Notes: generated from the sequence alone by a model not told the origin. DNA of 64,000 nt from Pyrus communis (GCF_963583255.1 NC_084810.1:5301751-5365750); one strand, 5' to 3'. Numbered from the stretch's first letter, positions 46,808 to 59,345 are shown. Program-made: numbers and translations.

Positions 46808-47331
46808 ACCAATAAAAAAAAAAGAAGCTGGACTTCTAACATTGCAATTGTTATGAACTTTGATGTTTAAAATTACATTGTTATAACTCACTTTTGCAAT
46901 AACAATAATAATAATAATAATAATAAAATTCACATATGTTTATGTTTCTCGAATGTTACATTTTTTTTTTTAATCTATCAATTTCAAAAATGTCACATAG
47001 CTTTTTCAATCTGTTCATTTATTTTCTCCATGATATAAAATGTGCAAAATTAGGAACAACAAGTTTCTCCTCAATAACTCCTTGTTATAAAAAACATGTA
47101 TATAACACAAAATGACAAAAAATATTTGTTACACAGATGCAATACAAAATGCTAAAAATGATTAAATAATCCATTAACTGGTTTCTAATCCATCATCCTT
47201 TAAATAAATGTTTAATAAAACTGATGTTGCACAAGTATTACATTTGATTATATAAAATTGATGTTGCACAATTATTACATTTGATTATATAAAACTGGTG
47301 TTGCACAAATATTACGTTGATTATATAAAAC
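46808..47331. other. MULE spacer between the convergent genes, first part
   Basis: AT-rich, with an (AAT)n run at about 46901-46926 and three 37-bp TGATGTTGCACAAGTATTAC-type units at 47222-47322. No gene. Confidence 0.6.
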
Positions 47332-47803
47332 CAAGGTTCTAAAAGATGTTAAGCGCTAGTCAGGTGGCAGACTAGGGCCTAGCGCCTAGGAGGACTAGGC
47401 GGATTTAATTAAATATATTATATTTCGTGTAAATAAGTATCTATTTATATTTAATATATATATATATATATATATATAATTTCATCATAAACTACAAAAT
47501 AGAATGAAATATATATTATGAGCTATTAGAACATAATGAAAAACATGGGAAACAAGCATATAATGTGTGTTCATTTAAGTACTTAACAAGTCTCTTACAA
47601 TTTATTGAAAAAAAAATACAAAATGAAAGTTATCTATTTTCTGTCTAAGTAAGTTGTAACCTAGGCGGGTCTTGACGGGATAGGCGGGTGTCTCAGTAGG
47701 TCTAGGCGCCCTTTCTTAATTTTCAAATGCCTAGGCATTAATTGGGGCAGTGACTATCCGCTTAGCGCCTAGGCAGCGCTAGGCGGGGATTTTTAGAACA
47801 GTG
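47332..47803. mobile_element. Non-autonomous hAT-like element nested in the MULE
   Basis: 472 bp, CAAGGTTCTAAAA at the left and TTTTTAGAACAGTG at the right, flanked by a perfect 8-bp duplication TATAAAAC (47324-47331, 47804-47811). It contains CTAGGCG/CGCCTAG palindromic words and a (TA)n run at about 47455-47478. It inserted after the MULE repeats formed. Confidence 0.85.
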
Positions 47804-48106
47804 TATAAAACTGATGTTGCAAAAGTATTAAATTGAAAAATATTATATCTCATATCCATAAAAACATAAACTCAATTGCTAAAAATTGATTCTTCATAAA
47901 TTGGGGGACCAAAAATTGCAAAATACAAAAAATTGATGCTACATGCAAAACGTATAACTTGATTATGCATAAAATCAAAAACTTATTCTCAACAAAAAAT
48001 AACAAAAAACTGAACTGATAATAAACTTCCATAATACAAAAACAATCTAACACCCGAAAAATAAAAATCAAAATCAAAATCAAAATCAAATTAAAGTCTG
48101 ACATGT

Positions 48107-50300
48107 CTACTTGTTATGGTGTAAAATCTGATGACAACGACTACATCTTACACATCTTGTCTTATTTTTAGATTTGTAACGATGAATACATGGTCTACCA
48201 CCTGATCTTCTTGTAAGAGAGGGCTTAACATGAGCATTTAGTAGATCAAAAGTGGGCTTGTAAGAAGAAACTTTCCAGTAGTCATCCACAAAATCCTTAA
48301 TATCACGATGATCATGCAGAATAACTTACAAAGCATGAGCACAAGGAAATCCTATATACTTTCATTGAACACATAAACACTGGTGTTGATCCAACATAAC
48401 AACAAAAGAATTCATATCCCCCCAAACCTTAAACACATCATCAGATGACCTACTAACAATCCAATGACTACCTTCTTGAACAAAATCTCTAAGATCATCT
48501 TTTTTTTTTTTTTGACATAACAAAGAAAACCATTTTTCTAAAACACGCATCCTATCGAACATCATGACCATCAACCTCCCCCCAATTGATTTAATCAAAT
48601 CAAGAATAGGCATCTGATGCTCTTCAGAAATCATTGCGTTAAATGATTCTGCAGTTGCATTACTCATTTCACCCCACCAATTTCCTCGAAAATATATTAT
48701 AGAATAATTTTCTTTTGGAAGATCATCTAAAAATGAATCAGAAATATATTCACCAACACTTCTCATTTTCTCAATATTCTTATCAAAATCTTTAACACTA
48801 CATGCATATGCACAATTTTTGAAATATTCACTCAACTGATCCTTCAAAAACTTATTACCTGCACATCGTCTTTCTAAATTTTCCCTCAAATGTATAATGC
48901 AGAAACCATAAGAAGTAGTAAGAAAGTACTTTCAAATAACATTCAAAAGCCCATGATGTCGGTCGGTAATAAATGTGATCTTCCTTCTTTGGTAATTTAA
49001 TATCCAAGCCAAATGTTCAACAAATCACGTCCAATTGTCTTCATTTTCTATATCAACAATACCATACCACACAGGGAAAATCTCTGTATAAAAAATAAAA
49101 AAAATTAGTTATATCAAAAAACTGATGATGCACATAATATTACTAATGCTACACATTAATAAACAGATGCTGTATACTATTAAACTGATGTTGCACTTTA
49201 ATACACAAATATACACAAAAAGAATAACTTGATTCTCCAAAATATACAAATATTGAAATTCAAAACGATTTCACAAATCTACAATTTATAACAATTAAAA
49301 AAACTTACCATTATTTGCATTTTTTAGCACAACAACCAAGAAGAGTACCGGTATATCTTCCCTTAAAAAAGGTACCATTAAGGAACAACATTGGTCTACA
49401 CCATCGGAATCCTTTAACAAAGCTCCAAAAAATATGAATAACTTTTCAAACCGATTACTATCATTATCAAGTTCTAGTGCACAAAAGGATCCATCATTGG
49501 CACGCACAAACACATCAAGGTACCAAGACAAAAATCCAAAAAAAAGAACCTCATCACCATTAACCTCATTATATACAATCTTTTTGCCACGCCAAGCTGC
49601 ATTGGTATTTAATATCAAAATTATAACTCTCCTTCATTTCTCTCATAACATCTTTTGCCTTAATAGACGGATTCGAACGAACCTTGGCAGCCAACAAAGT
49701 GGACAAAACAGAAGGGCCAAACCTTTTATTCTCCTTTTGACGAATACGTCCAGGGCAAGTATTAATATTATTTAATTTTTTAATGATAAAACAACTATTG
49801 CATAACAGCATGAACACGCCTTTGACACCCCTCCGACAGTTTATTTGAGCAAACAGCAGTAACACGCTTCCAATCATTCTGAATGAACTTGAAAACAAAC
49901 CCAACCTCAATAGAGTATTGTGTAAGTTTTCTACGAAACTCAATTGCACAATCTTCATAACTTTGCCACTCATTTGTTGTATAATGGTGAGGTCCATAAG
50001 AGCCATACTTACCCAAACATTGGTTCTCATCTCCAATACTAGTAGCTTCACTTAGGCAAGACAACATACTACTAGATTTGAAATCAAATTATTCACCAAT
50101 AGAAGTGTCTGAATATCTTCATTGCACTCTAATAAATAGTTTGGTTCGCTTCCGTATAATGAGTATTTCAATAGAAAGCCTCCTGATGACAAACTTGGAA
50201 GCCTAAAAGTTAATTGCCCACACAAATCCTCATAACTAGTATGCGGATTAAGTGGCACAACTACTGCACAATTTTCATATACACATTTCAACATTGACAT
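48107..50300 (-). pseudogene. MuDR-type MULE transposase, degraded
   Basis: On minus, in order: an N-terminal region (50300-50052); the MuDR DNA-binding-like block with NDWKRVTAVCSNKLSEGC (about 49860-49800); the core with WRGKKIVYNEVNGDE, WYLDVFVRANDGSF and FEKLFIFFGALL (about 49580-49420); a FLNGTFL motif in the next frame near 49380; FITDRHHGLLNVI near 48960; a block NWWGEMSNATAESFNAMI (about 48690-48630); a SWIM zinc finger (HQCLC...PCAHA) near 48370-48330; and a Cys-rich tail (RCVRCSRCHQ). The first catalytic Asp position (usually FLDGTF) reads Asn. Frameshifts and stops disrupt it, so it is inactive. Confidence 0.8.
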
Positions 50301-50334
50301 GATCTACACCCAAAAAATATAAAAACATAAAGTT

Positions 50335-50821
50335 AAACAGATGTTGCACATAAATAATTAGATGCTACACAAATATGTATAAACACAGATCTTGCACAAA
50401 TATCTGTAACACATATGCTACACAAAATGCCAAAAATGATTAAATAATCCATTAACTGGTTGCTAATCCATTGTCCTTTCAATAAACCAATCCTAAGCGG
50501 TTCTTTGTGATTATATAAAACTGATATTGCACAAGTATTACGTTGAAAGTTATTAAATGTTTAGGGGGGTTCCCCCTAACCCCCCACACCCCAAAACTTA
50601 TTCCAACAAATTCTACAAGATTCTATGAGCTGATACTGCACAAGTATTACGCTGAAAAATATTAAATGTTTATAGGCCAGACCAACCCCCATCCCCAAAA
50701 ACTTATGACAACTGATTCTGCACGATTCTATGAACTGATGCTGCATAAATATTAATAACATTCGCCAAATACTAAACTAACTCATAATCCATTCCAATTC
50801 TAACAAATATATATATGATAA
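50335..50821 (+). repeat. MULE right subterminal repeats, truncated copy
   Basis: GATGYTGCA/TTCTGCACGATTCTATGA-type repeats. Positions 50616-50821 match 58513-58782 and break at ATATATGATAA, exactly where foreign sequence begins. Confidence 0.8.
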
Positions 50822-51523
50822 GCCTGCTTGGTGTGACATGAGGCAGGGATACACCAAAGCCCACTTGGGTTGATGTTGTTTGAGGGCCAAGCTTCGGCAA
50901 TAAGCCCGTGTGCACAAAAGTGGGCTACAGATGCAGGCCCAGATGGCAAAGGCCCAAAATAGGGGTGCCAATCCTGTGCAGTATGGTACAATGATGCTGC
51001 AGCCATTATAGGGCTGGGATCAGGTGTGGTGAGAACACTGTGGTCAAGGAGGTCGGTGTTAGGCCGAGAGGAGCTTCAAAGCCCAAAAGGCTGGTGCTCA
51101 CCGAGAACAAGTCAAGACCAAACGGGCTTAGGTTTCGAACTAGACACCTCAACTCAAGCTGGATGAACTCGCCAAAGAAGTAGACTAACACCACTGTTAT
51201 AGGTGGTCGTGTTGTGGCACAAAAAATCACGGCAAAGGTCGTGAGTTCGACGACAACCATAAAATTGAACGGAGAGTGAAAAACTCTCAACGTTCTAGAA
51301 ACCCTAGGCGTCGGGGAGGTAGCCATAATGGCTGGGTATGGTTGTAGGCCATGCTACATGACAGTTCAATAGATGTGATGTCGTCTAGGTGTCAGGTTTA
51401 GGGCTTGGGCTTGGGCTTAGAGCCATGGCTCCATGGTTATGGTTGGTTTTCTTGGCTCGGGGAAAGGAGCCTAGCGACACAACTTCCAGTCGTCGCATGT
51501 TGGGTTTCCAACGAAACCCTACT

Positions 51524-51554
<31 letters not shown>

Positions 51555-51806
51555 GTAATTCAATGCATATTCAACATATAATTTAATGCATGAGCAGGTA
51601 TTTTATGTAGAATCTAAAATTCAAAAAATGTAAAGTTAGATCATGCATTATAGTGAATGTTCATGCTATCAGGGCTGCAAAAATATCGAGATAAAAACCT
51701 TTGTTTTGGAATAACCTGATTGCATTATGATATTGATGAACTGGTTTGATACAGAAAACTTCTATGTCAGATTCTTAAGCATAGTGGTGGGAGCTTACTG
51801 ATAACG
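50822..51806 (-). mobile_element. Internal fragment next to Copia-like LTR
   Basis: About 1 kb between the MULE break and the LTR at 51807. On minus it begins CGTTATCAGTAAGCTCCC after the LTR, like the primer-binding and leader region of plant Copia elements. Then AT-rich leader follows, then a GC-richer part with no recognisable gag. Probably a truncated element. Confidence 0.45.
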
Positions 51807-52052
51807 TGTTGTGGCTTATTTTAATCTGACATGGGAGAGATGGGGCACAACAGAGAGAGAGAGAGTAGAGAGAGATGTGTTTGTAGGGTTGTGTAGATGA
51901 TGTGTTATTCCCCCCAGTGCCTTTATTTATAGTAATAAGGGAGGGAAAAATCCTTCTCCTCCAAGGAATACAAGTCTTAATAGGGAATAATAACTAGTAT
52001 CAAATCTAATCTAGGATTTACACAGTCACATTTAAATACAATGTTTGTAACA
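51807..52052 (-). mobile_element. Copia-like LTR (5' LTR of a truncated element)
   Basis: 246 bp, TGTTGTGGC...TTTGTAACA on plus. On minus it holds CTATAAATAAAGGCAC (TATA-like, about 51930) and a CT-rich leader. Orientation is judged from the TATA box and the adjacent primer-binding-like sequence. No target-site duplication is seen because the other end is missing. Confidence 0.5.
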
Positions 52053-54349
52053 AGTTTTAGTTTTTTAAAATAAAAAAATTGAAAAAAAATGATTCTCAAA
52101 CTCTTTTAGTTTTTTTTTTTTTTGGGTACAAGCCACTTGTTCTCTGTATGTACTTGACCCATCTTCAATGATTAAAGCTCTTTACTTGTAAGGAGCTCTC
52201 ATTCTAATGGTACATAGGTAGCTTAAGTGATATTACGAATGCCTACCTTTCAATGAGGACCATGTAAGTCAATTACATGTTCTTATCTTGTTGGTTGTAT
52301 TTATCAATTTCTTGGATATAAAAAAACAGTAGAGACACACCTCATGTAATACGTCCAGAGAGGACTGTTGGTTAAGATGTTCCTATCGGTACTGGTATAA
52401 GTACTTATTAGCCGATCGGGATCTTAGCTTCTGCGAAAGGGAATACAAGAAGATAGGACTTTGGAGATGAAAGGATTTCTTAATTTCTGTACATTTTTAA
52501 TTAGTATGTAAGAGTAGAGAGGAGTTTTGACTCTTGAGACTGTTAGTTCCTGCATGATGCCTTGAGACTGTTAGTTCCTGCATCATGCAGGATATCCAAC
52601 CGTTTGATATATATATTTTTTCTGGTAGTCATTTTAAGTTTTTTTTTATTATTTTTTATAATTTCAAAATCAAGCAAATTTTTGAAATCTCTACGTTCAC
52701 GCCTTTTTATTTTTTAGACATAAAATACTTCAAAAGATAGGAAGAAAATATATATATGAGAAAGAAACCAAGTTAGAACAGTTGCATAAAAGAGAATGTC
52801 ATTCCATCACGATCGGATTGCAATGATTCCTCTTTCATACCTCCAACTCAAACTTTCATTTTCCTTCAACACAATAACATAACGTCAAAAATAGATATAT
52901 ATATATATATATATATAATAACATAATGCCAAAAATACGTATATAATAACGTAAACTTTAAAATAGTTGTATTGAAATGAAAATTGAACATAGAAATGAT
53001 TTTTCACTTATGCACTTGTAGTGTCGTGTACTCCAAAGATATGTGTGTAGTATCTTTGGATCAAGCCCAAATAATAAATAAATAATTAAATAATATATAA
53101 AAATTCTAACGTAGACGGACCTACTTGCTCACTTATTTAACGAATCCAGCGAATAAGTTATCGATGAGCACTTGATCTGTTATGTTTGTTTATGCGAAAT
53201 TTATTATGTGATTACTAAACGTTAGATGTTTAGTTATGAAATGTTGTGATATATTGCATTATTGATATATTGCTGGCTACGGTAAGTTATTTTATAATAT
53301 ATGTAGTATGTTATATGTGGAAATTATACTTGTTTTACGGCGAATGGTTATTATGTTTTCGAAAAGATTTTTACAAAACTTTATTTTTAGGCCCATTCAC
53401 CTTTGTTTTCCGCCCCTCCAGGTTTTAGTAGCAAAGCTTTTGTGTCGATAAGGATTCTTGACAAATCTTGGTATAGGTGATTACCTCCGACGATATAATT
53501 CTCATTATACTTTACTGTACTTTACTTATGCTCTGACATTATGTGTGAATTGAGTTCATCTCGCTCACCTGTGCACTCTTCCATTTAGACACTTTTAGCT
53601 TTAAATTTATGTACATTTTTCACCTCACTACACTTTATGGCTTCATGATGAGATGCTGAAATAAAATGGGCAAAGTGTTAAAAACAAAGAAGCAAAAGAG
53701 TTGCCTTTTAACCCTGACTGTTGGATATGGGCATGTGCCCAGAAGCATATACGGACCTAAGCTGTAAAATGATCTAGGCGCAGAGACCTGGGCGCTGAGA
53801 AGAAGCCGCAGGACAAGAGGTGGGCCAAAACTGGATAGGCCTGTGGCAGAACGTGAAAGGGCAAGGGCATTTCTAAGGTGCGGACGTTAAAAAGGCACCT
53901 TGCATGCAGACCGCAATCGGGACGGTGGTGGGAGCTGAGGGATATGTCCGTGCATTGAAGAGGAAAAGAAAGAGAGGCAAAGACGTGGAGCTGGGGTGAG
54001 GATCGATTCCAGTTGTGCTAAAGATGCGTAACGTCAACGAGGAACACGTGAGTTTGAATAGAATTTCTCATTATTTGTATTCAATAATTATCTTGGGTAC
54101 AAGACAAAGAAAAGAGAAAAGCGATATGCCAATAAAGGTATGAATATTGATGAGCTGGTCCCAAACTTGGCTTATGCGAATAGGAAGACAAGAAGACCAG
54201 AAGACAAGACGAGAATACAAGAAGATGAGATGAATGGAGTTCTTAATTTCTAAGCATTTTTAATTAGTACATAAGAGAAAAGTAGAGATGAGTTTTGACC
54301 CTTAGGACTGTTAGTTACTCCTGATATAGCTATCCAAACGTTTAATAAT
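52053..54349. other. Gene-poor region upstream of the UGT gene
   Basis: 52480-52745 and 54235-54690 are diverged copies of one sequence (TTCTTAATTTCT.., GTTTTGAC.CTT..GACTGTTAGTT, TTTCAAAATCA, CTCTACGTTCACG). A 27-bp unit GACTGTTAGTTCCTGCAT.ATGC is tandemly doubled at 52549-52600. A (TA)n run lies at 52896-52917. 53240-53660 and 53700-54230 show no recognised gene; GC-richer words suggest old retroelement sequence. Confidence 0.4.
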
Positions 54350-54522
54350 ATTTTTTTTAGTACATCGATATTTTTACACTAAGAGGAGACGGAGTTTAGC
54401 TAAGTCAAACTATGAGCAACCTAATTTGGTATCGAATTCGCCATTCACGAGATTTGAACCTAAGACCTCTCACTTCAAAATGAGGAGGAATACCACCAGA
54501 CCGTATTACTGAGTGGCAACCT
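54350..54522 (-). mobile_element. tRNA-derived SINE (Au-like)
   Basis: 173 bp flanked by a perfect 9-bp duplication TTTAATAAT (54341-54349, 54523-54531). On minus it begins AGGTTGCCACTCAGTAATAC, carries a box B GGTTCAAATCTC and ends in an A-run. The structure and the ATTCCTCCTCATTTTGAAGT stretch fit plant tRNA-derived SINEs. The paralogous sequence at about 52590 lacks it, confirming insertion. Confidence 0.8.
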
Positions 54523-54531
54523 TTTAATAAT

Positions 54532-55500
54532 CTTTTTGTTTTGAGTTTTTTATTTTGAATTTCCCTTGTGCTAAAAGGAAACTTGTTTCGTAGCCATTTT
54601 AAGTCTTCATTTTACTAATTTTAAAATCATGTCAAATTTTAAATCTCTACATTCACGTCCTTTAGTTTTTATTTTTATTGTTTCTCTCCCTTCTTTCTCA
54701 TATATTAATCAATCATACGCAACAAAACATGAACCGCACTTCCATATCAAAACCTTGTATATTAGGGCTTCCGATATGGACACGGTCGCTCGAATCTTGC
54801 AATGACAATGGATCCGATTCGAGCATTCAAACCCTGAAACTAGCCTCACGACCAACCATCTCAAAATTCACCAAAGCACATGCCATTTCATTCTATAACC
54901 CTCAATTTGACAATTTTAACTTTAAAAGAAAAAATTCGTTTCAAAGTTTCATATAAAATTAAAACAGAAAATAGTTACCAAGCAACTTTTAACAAGTGCG
55001 TACAAATGAAGAGGCCAAGGAGGTACAAACATGGAAAGAACCATATTCCACCAAAAACGGACAAAGTCATCCAAGCACGCAAGAACGACCAAGAAATCAA
55101 CCATGCCAATTCCAAAAAACTCTCCCGCAAGCAACATGTCTAACAGACTCTTTTTTGGATAATTAAACTAATAGAAAGGTGTGTGAATAAAATGATTTCC
55201 AGCAAAAATTAGACATTTGACAAAAGTTTCTTGTTATGACATTTGAAAAAGAAGCTGACTAGACCCACTCAATGTCTTATATTTCCACCCACATTATAAT
55301 CTCACCCACCTCAGAAAGGTGAAAAATTAAAATGTTATTTTCCTACCCACTATTATTCCTAAAATAACCTTTAATATATATATATATATATATATATATG
55401 CTATAATATATCCCTTCATCCTCCCTTCCTCCTCTGCTTGCACTTGCAAAAATCTAAAATCAAATGATTAGACAGCTTCGAAAACGAGTGTGAAATTTGA

Positions 55501-55538
<38 letters not shown>

Positions 55539-56110
55539 ATGAACATAAATGAAATGGTGGTGTTGTAGATGGAGGAAGAAAGAAGTGACAGAGAGGTAGA
55601 GAAAAGTCCAGGGAGAGAATAAAGGGTAGGGAAGAAAGGGACCACTAGTGTGATTAGAGAAGAGCCAAAGCGGATTCTCTTACTCCTCATCATTTTGGTT
55701 TCATTTTTTTTTCCAAGTTGAGAATATGCCATGTTGGGTCCTTTCCAATCAAAGTTTGTTCAATTATCAAATTCACTTTCTCCACAATTGTGGGTGCATT
55801 TTTCAAGATAATCTGATCCGACATCTCTCAATTCAACTGAAGGGATGATGAAGAGATAATCTGAACCCAACATCTCTAAATTTTTTATTAAAAAATACGG
55901 TGAATTAATAAAACAGTAAAGTGGGTTTATCATCATTCTTTTTACGTGCTTTTCTTTATTTATAACTATCAAATTAAAGGATGTGTAAGATGGAAAAAAA
56001 AAATGCATGTATTTATCATTTTTTTTAATTTGAATACTATAAAATGAAAAAAAAGAAAGAAAAAAAAACACTGAATTGAGTTCTTTCAAAGAAGGTTGCC
56101 TCGCATTTTC
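54532..56110. other. Spacer before the UGT gene
   Basis: The open frame at 54678-54956 has no recognised domain. A (TA)n run is at 55374-55400 and a (GA)n run at 55500-55536. Nothing else is named; the last few hundred bases are the likely UGT promoter. Confidence 0.4.
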
Positions 56111-56119
56111 TATAAATAG
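56111..56119 (+). promoter_or_regulatory. TATA box of the UGT gene
   Basis: TATAAATAG, 52 bases before the first ATG (56171), followed by a short CA/AC-rich leader. Confidence 0.7.
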
Positions 56120-56170
56120 CACAAGGTCAAGTTAGCTTTCACTACACAAAGACTAAAGACTTCAAAACTG

Positions 56171-58362
56171 ATGAGCTCTTTCCAAGTTTCTGGCAAATAC
56201 GAAAGAGAGATGATGAGTTCAGTAGAACAAGCAACCAAAAAAGGGCATGCAGTTTTTGTCCCATACCCAGCACAAGGCCATGTTAACCCCATGATGCAGT
56301 TAGCCAAGCTTCTTCATTCAAGGGGCTTCCACATAACCTTTGTCAACACAGAGTTCAACCACAACCGTTTAATCCGGTCAAACGGTCCCGACTCCGTTAA
56401 GGGTATACCAGACTTTGTGTTCGAGACCATACCGGATGGGTTGCCTCCTTCGGATAAGGATGGGACCCAAGATATTCCAGCTTTATGTGACTCCATTAAG
56501 AAAACTTGTTTTGGTCCATTTAAAGAGCTAGTGACTAAGATCAATTCCTCATCTCAAGTGCCACAAGTTACTTGCATAGTTGCAGATGGTGTCATGACCT
56601 TTGGGTGCAAAGTTGCTAGAGAATTAGGCATTCCGGAGGTTGTGTTATGGACTGCCTCTGCTTGTGGCTTCATGGGGTACTTGCAATACAACGAACTCAT
56701 CAAACGAGGCATGATTCCGTTCAAAGGTACTTCTTTAATTTCTGGATGATTTTGTTTTTTACGCTTTGGTCGCATATATAATTAATCAGTTTCTTTATTA
56801 TGTATATGAACATTTTTGTATGCATAAATTATCATGACACACTTGAATTAAATCATGCACATCCCTTCCAAGTATATGGTCCTTTGTTTACATAAATTAT
56901 CATGACATATTTGACCCTCTAGTCTTTCCATTGTTCCCCTCTTACCCTCTCAGCACTCCAGCATGTCCAAATGATAAGATAACTCAGTTTGGACTCTTTA
57001 GTCTTTCCAGTGTCATTGGATCTAGTCCAACATCACATCGAAGTATATTTTGTTCCACTACTAGCGTTTGTAATTAAAGATGTGAAAGAGCGAGAAATTT
57101 GCATTTTGATCTTTTGGATGTGTTAAATGGAATTAGACTTTTTTATTAATTTTTTTATTTAGAAAAAATTTCTTCTATGTTATTGGGGAAGATTAATCTA
57201 TTTGTAGTGATCACTTGGTTTTAATAAAATCAGTCTCCATTTTGTAAGAGTTAGTCTTGACCGAGTTGGAATAAATGTTGAATAAATTATCAAGGGATTT
57301 TGCACCATGCACCGGTACAAATATGATATCTCATTTTTTTTTTTATCAACTGCAAAATAAAGTAGATATTTGAGATCTTGAAATTTACTCTTATAACCAT
57401 GAGCATAATTAAATATCATCACACGTGCTCACCTTCCATGGATTTCAGATGAGAATTTCATGCATGATGGCACACTCGATACACCAATTGATTGGATCCC
57501 AGGCATGAAAAATGTTCGACTCAAGGACATCCCGAGTTTCATTAGAGTTACTGATCTCAGCGACATATTGTTTAATTACTTGGGATCCGAGGCACGAAGC
57601 TGTTTGAACTCTTCTGCAATCCTCTTCAACACATTTGATGAATTTGAACACGAAGTGTTAGAGGTAATATCGATAATGTTTCCCAAAATTTACACCATTG
57701 GCCCCCTTAATTTGCTGGGCAGGCATTTCCCCGAAAGCAAGTCACTTAACTCAAGCTTATGGAAAGAAGATGCAAAATGTTCGGAATGGCTTGATAAAAA
57801 GAAACCCAATTCAGTTGTGTATGTAAATTATGGCAGCATAACGATGATGACAGACCAACATTTAATCGAGTTTGCATGGGGGCTGGCAAATAGTAAGCAA
57901 CCATTTTTATGGATAGTTAGGGCTGATGTGGTAAAGGGTGACTCACCAATTTTACCTAATGAATTTTTTGAGGAGATTAAGGATAGGGGTTATATTGCAG
58001 GTTGGTGTGCACAAGACCAAGTGTTAGCTCATCCATCTGTTGGGGTTTTCCTAACACATAGTGGTTGGAATTCTACCATTGAAAGTATATCTCACGGTGT
58101 GCCTGTAATTTGTTGGCCTTTCTTTGCGGAGCAACAAACGAATTGTCGGTACTCATGCACAACGTGGGAGATTGGAATGGAGGTGAGCCCCGATGTGAAG
58201 CGCGACGAAATAGAAGCACTTGTTAAGGAAATGATGGAAGGAGAAGGAGGGATAAAGAAGAGGGAAAAGGCAAAGGAATGGAAAAAGAAAGCTATTGAAG
58301 CTACTGATGTTGGAGGATCATCGTACAATAATTTTGAGAGATTGTTTAAGGAGGTACTCTAA
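56171..58362 (+). CDS. UDP-glycosyltransferase, UGT85-like, two exons
   Basis: Exons 56171-56726 and 57449-58362 join in phase (FKG/GTACTTC donor; GGATTTCAG/AT acceptor) to give 489 residues. The first ATG gives an unusual 14-residue extension; [14 protein letters not shown] from 56213 (475 residues) fits the family better. [10 protein letters not shown] holds the catalytic His (residue 37), and [10 protein letters not shown] is a likely catalytic-Asp region. The 44-residue PSPG sugar-donor box runs from Trp371 ([14 protein letters not shown]...THSGWNST...CWPFFAEQ) and ends in Gln, which is usual for UDP-glucose users. Sequence and the single intron point to UGT85 (7-deoxyloganetin glucosyltransferase-like). 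The aglycone cannot be told from sequence. No lesion is seen. The gene lies within the block bounded by MULE sequences. Confidence 0.92.
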
Positions 58363-58512
58363 CTTGGTGAATGAATTGCTACAGAATAAGGAATATGTTT
58401 GGTCCCTTTTCATGAACTATCAAATATGCTTTTATTGACCAGGGATTTATCTTATTTTCATATTTAGTGTTGCCTTTTATTGCTTATGTTTGCTTATTGA
58501 CCACAAAATGAC

Positions 58513-59345
58513 ATTCTATGAGCTGATATTGCACAAGTATTACGTTGAACATTATTGTTTATATAAAATTGATGTTGCACACTGATGATGCACAAGTATT
58601 TCGCTGAAAATTATTAAATGTTTATGTGGGGGGTCCCCCCCAACCTCCCCGACCCATTTCAAAAACGTATGTCAACTGATTTTGCACGATTCTATGAACT
58701 GATCTGCATAAATATTAATAACTTTCGCCAAATGCTAAACTAACTCATAATACATTCTAATTCTAATAAATATATATGATAACTATACTGCAAAAACCAA
58801 AAGGAACTTTAATGAAAAACAAAAGCATCACAACTAAAATCACCTTTGCCAAACACTTGATCAAATAAGGTCAAACCGAATGAAAATCTTTAAAACTAAA
58901 AAATCGTGACTGCAAAAAACAAGAACAATCCAAAAAAACTCAATGCGACCAATAAAAAACTGAAAAATCAGACACTCTTTCAAAATCTAAACAGAAATAA
59001 ATTCAAAAACACACAACACTTTGAAAATCTAAATCGGAACATATAAATTCAGAGAGATAAACTTGAGAGAAACACTTACCTTCGAAGAAAACTTGAATGA
59101 TTCCAATACAAATTATGGCGAGAGATAATTGAGGGAGATGACGAAATATAAATCGGAACAGATAAACTTCAGAGAGAAAGAAAAACAGCAGAGAAACAAA
59201 AATATAATTTGAATGATTCGAATCACTGCGGATTGCTATTTAATAAAATACGTAACTCCGTTTCTAACGGAAAAACCGGACATGACATCATCTTACGCTG
59301 GTTTAAAAAATGTCCTTTCTTAAAATGTTTAAAAAGTGTTGTCTC
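58513..59345 (-). mobile_element. MULE right-end fragment
   Basis: Direct-orientation continuation of the MULE broken at 50821. Positions 58513-58782 repeat 50616-50821, then unique sequence continues to about 59345 (probable transposase leader, with AGAGAAAC-rich and ATTATGGCGAGAGATAA stretches, then TTTAAAAAATGTCC/TTTAAAAAGTGTTGTC words). After it, sequence matches 28872 onward, so the element or insertion ends here. Confidence 0.7.

Larger units (their letters stand above)
41096..50821. mobile_element. Autonomous-type MULE (Ulp1 + MuDR transposase), left and central part
   Basis: A plus-strand Ulp1-like protease region (41508-46807) and a minus-strand MuDR-type transposase (50300-48107) face each other, the arrangement of Ulp1-carrying Mutator-like elements of plants. 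All non-coding spacers and introns share a GATGYTGCA-centred repeat. The right subterminal sequence stops abruptly at 50821 but its equivalent, continuing to the end, is at 58513-59345. No terminal inverted repeat could be identified at 41096. Both genes carry many stops, so the element is dead. Confidence 0.78.

Noticed and set aside
51807..52052. Complete solo LTR with TSD
   Set aside because: Flanking bases do not match; a primer-binding-like sequence adjoins one side, so a truncated element is more likely.
54678..55143. Two overlapping plus-strand ORFs as a gene
   Set aside because: No domain, no start context or partner exon, and composition like neighbouring non-coding DNA.
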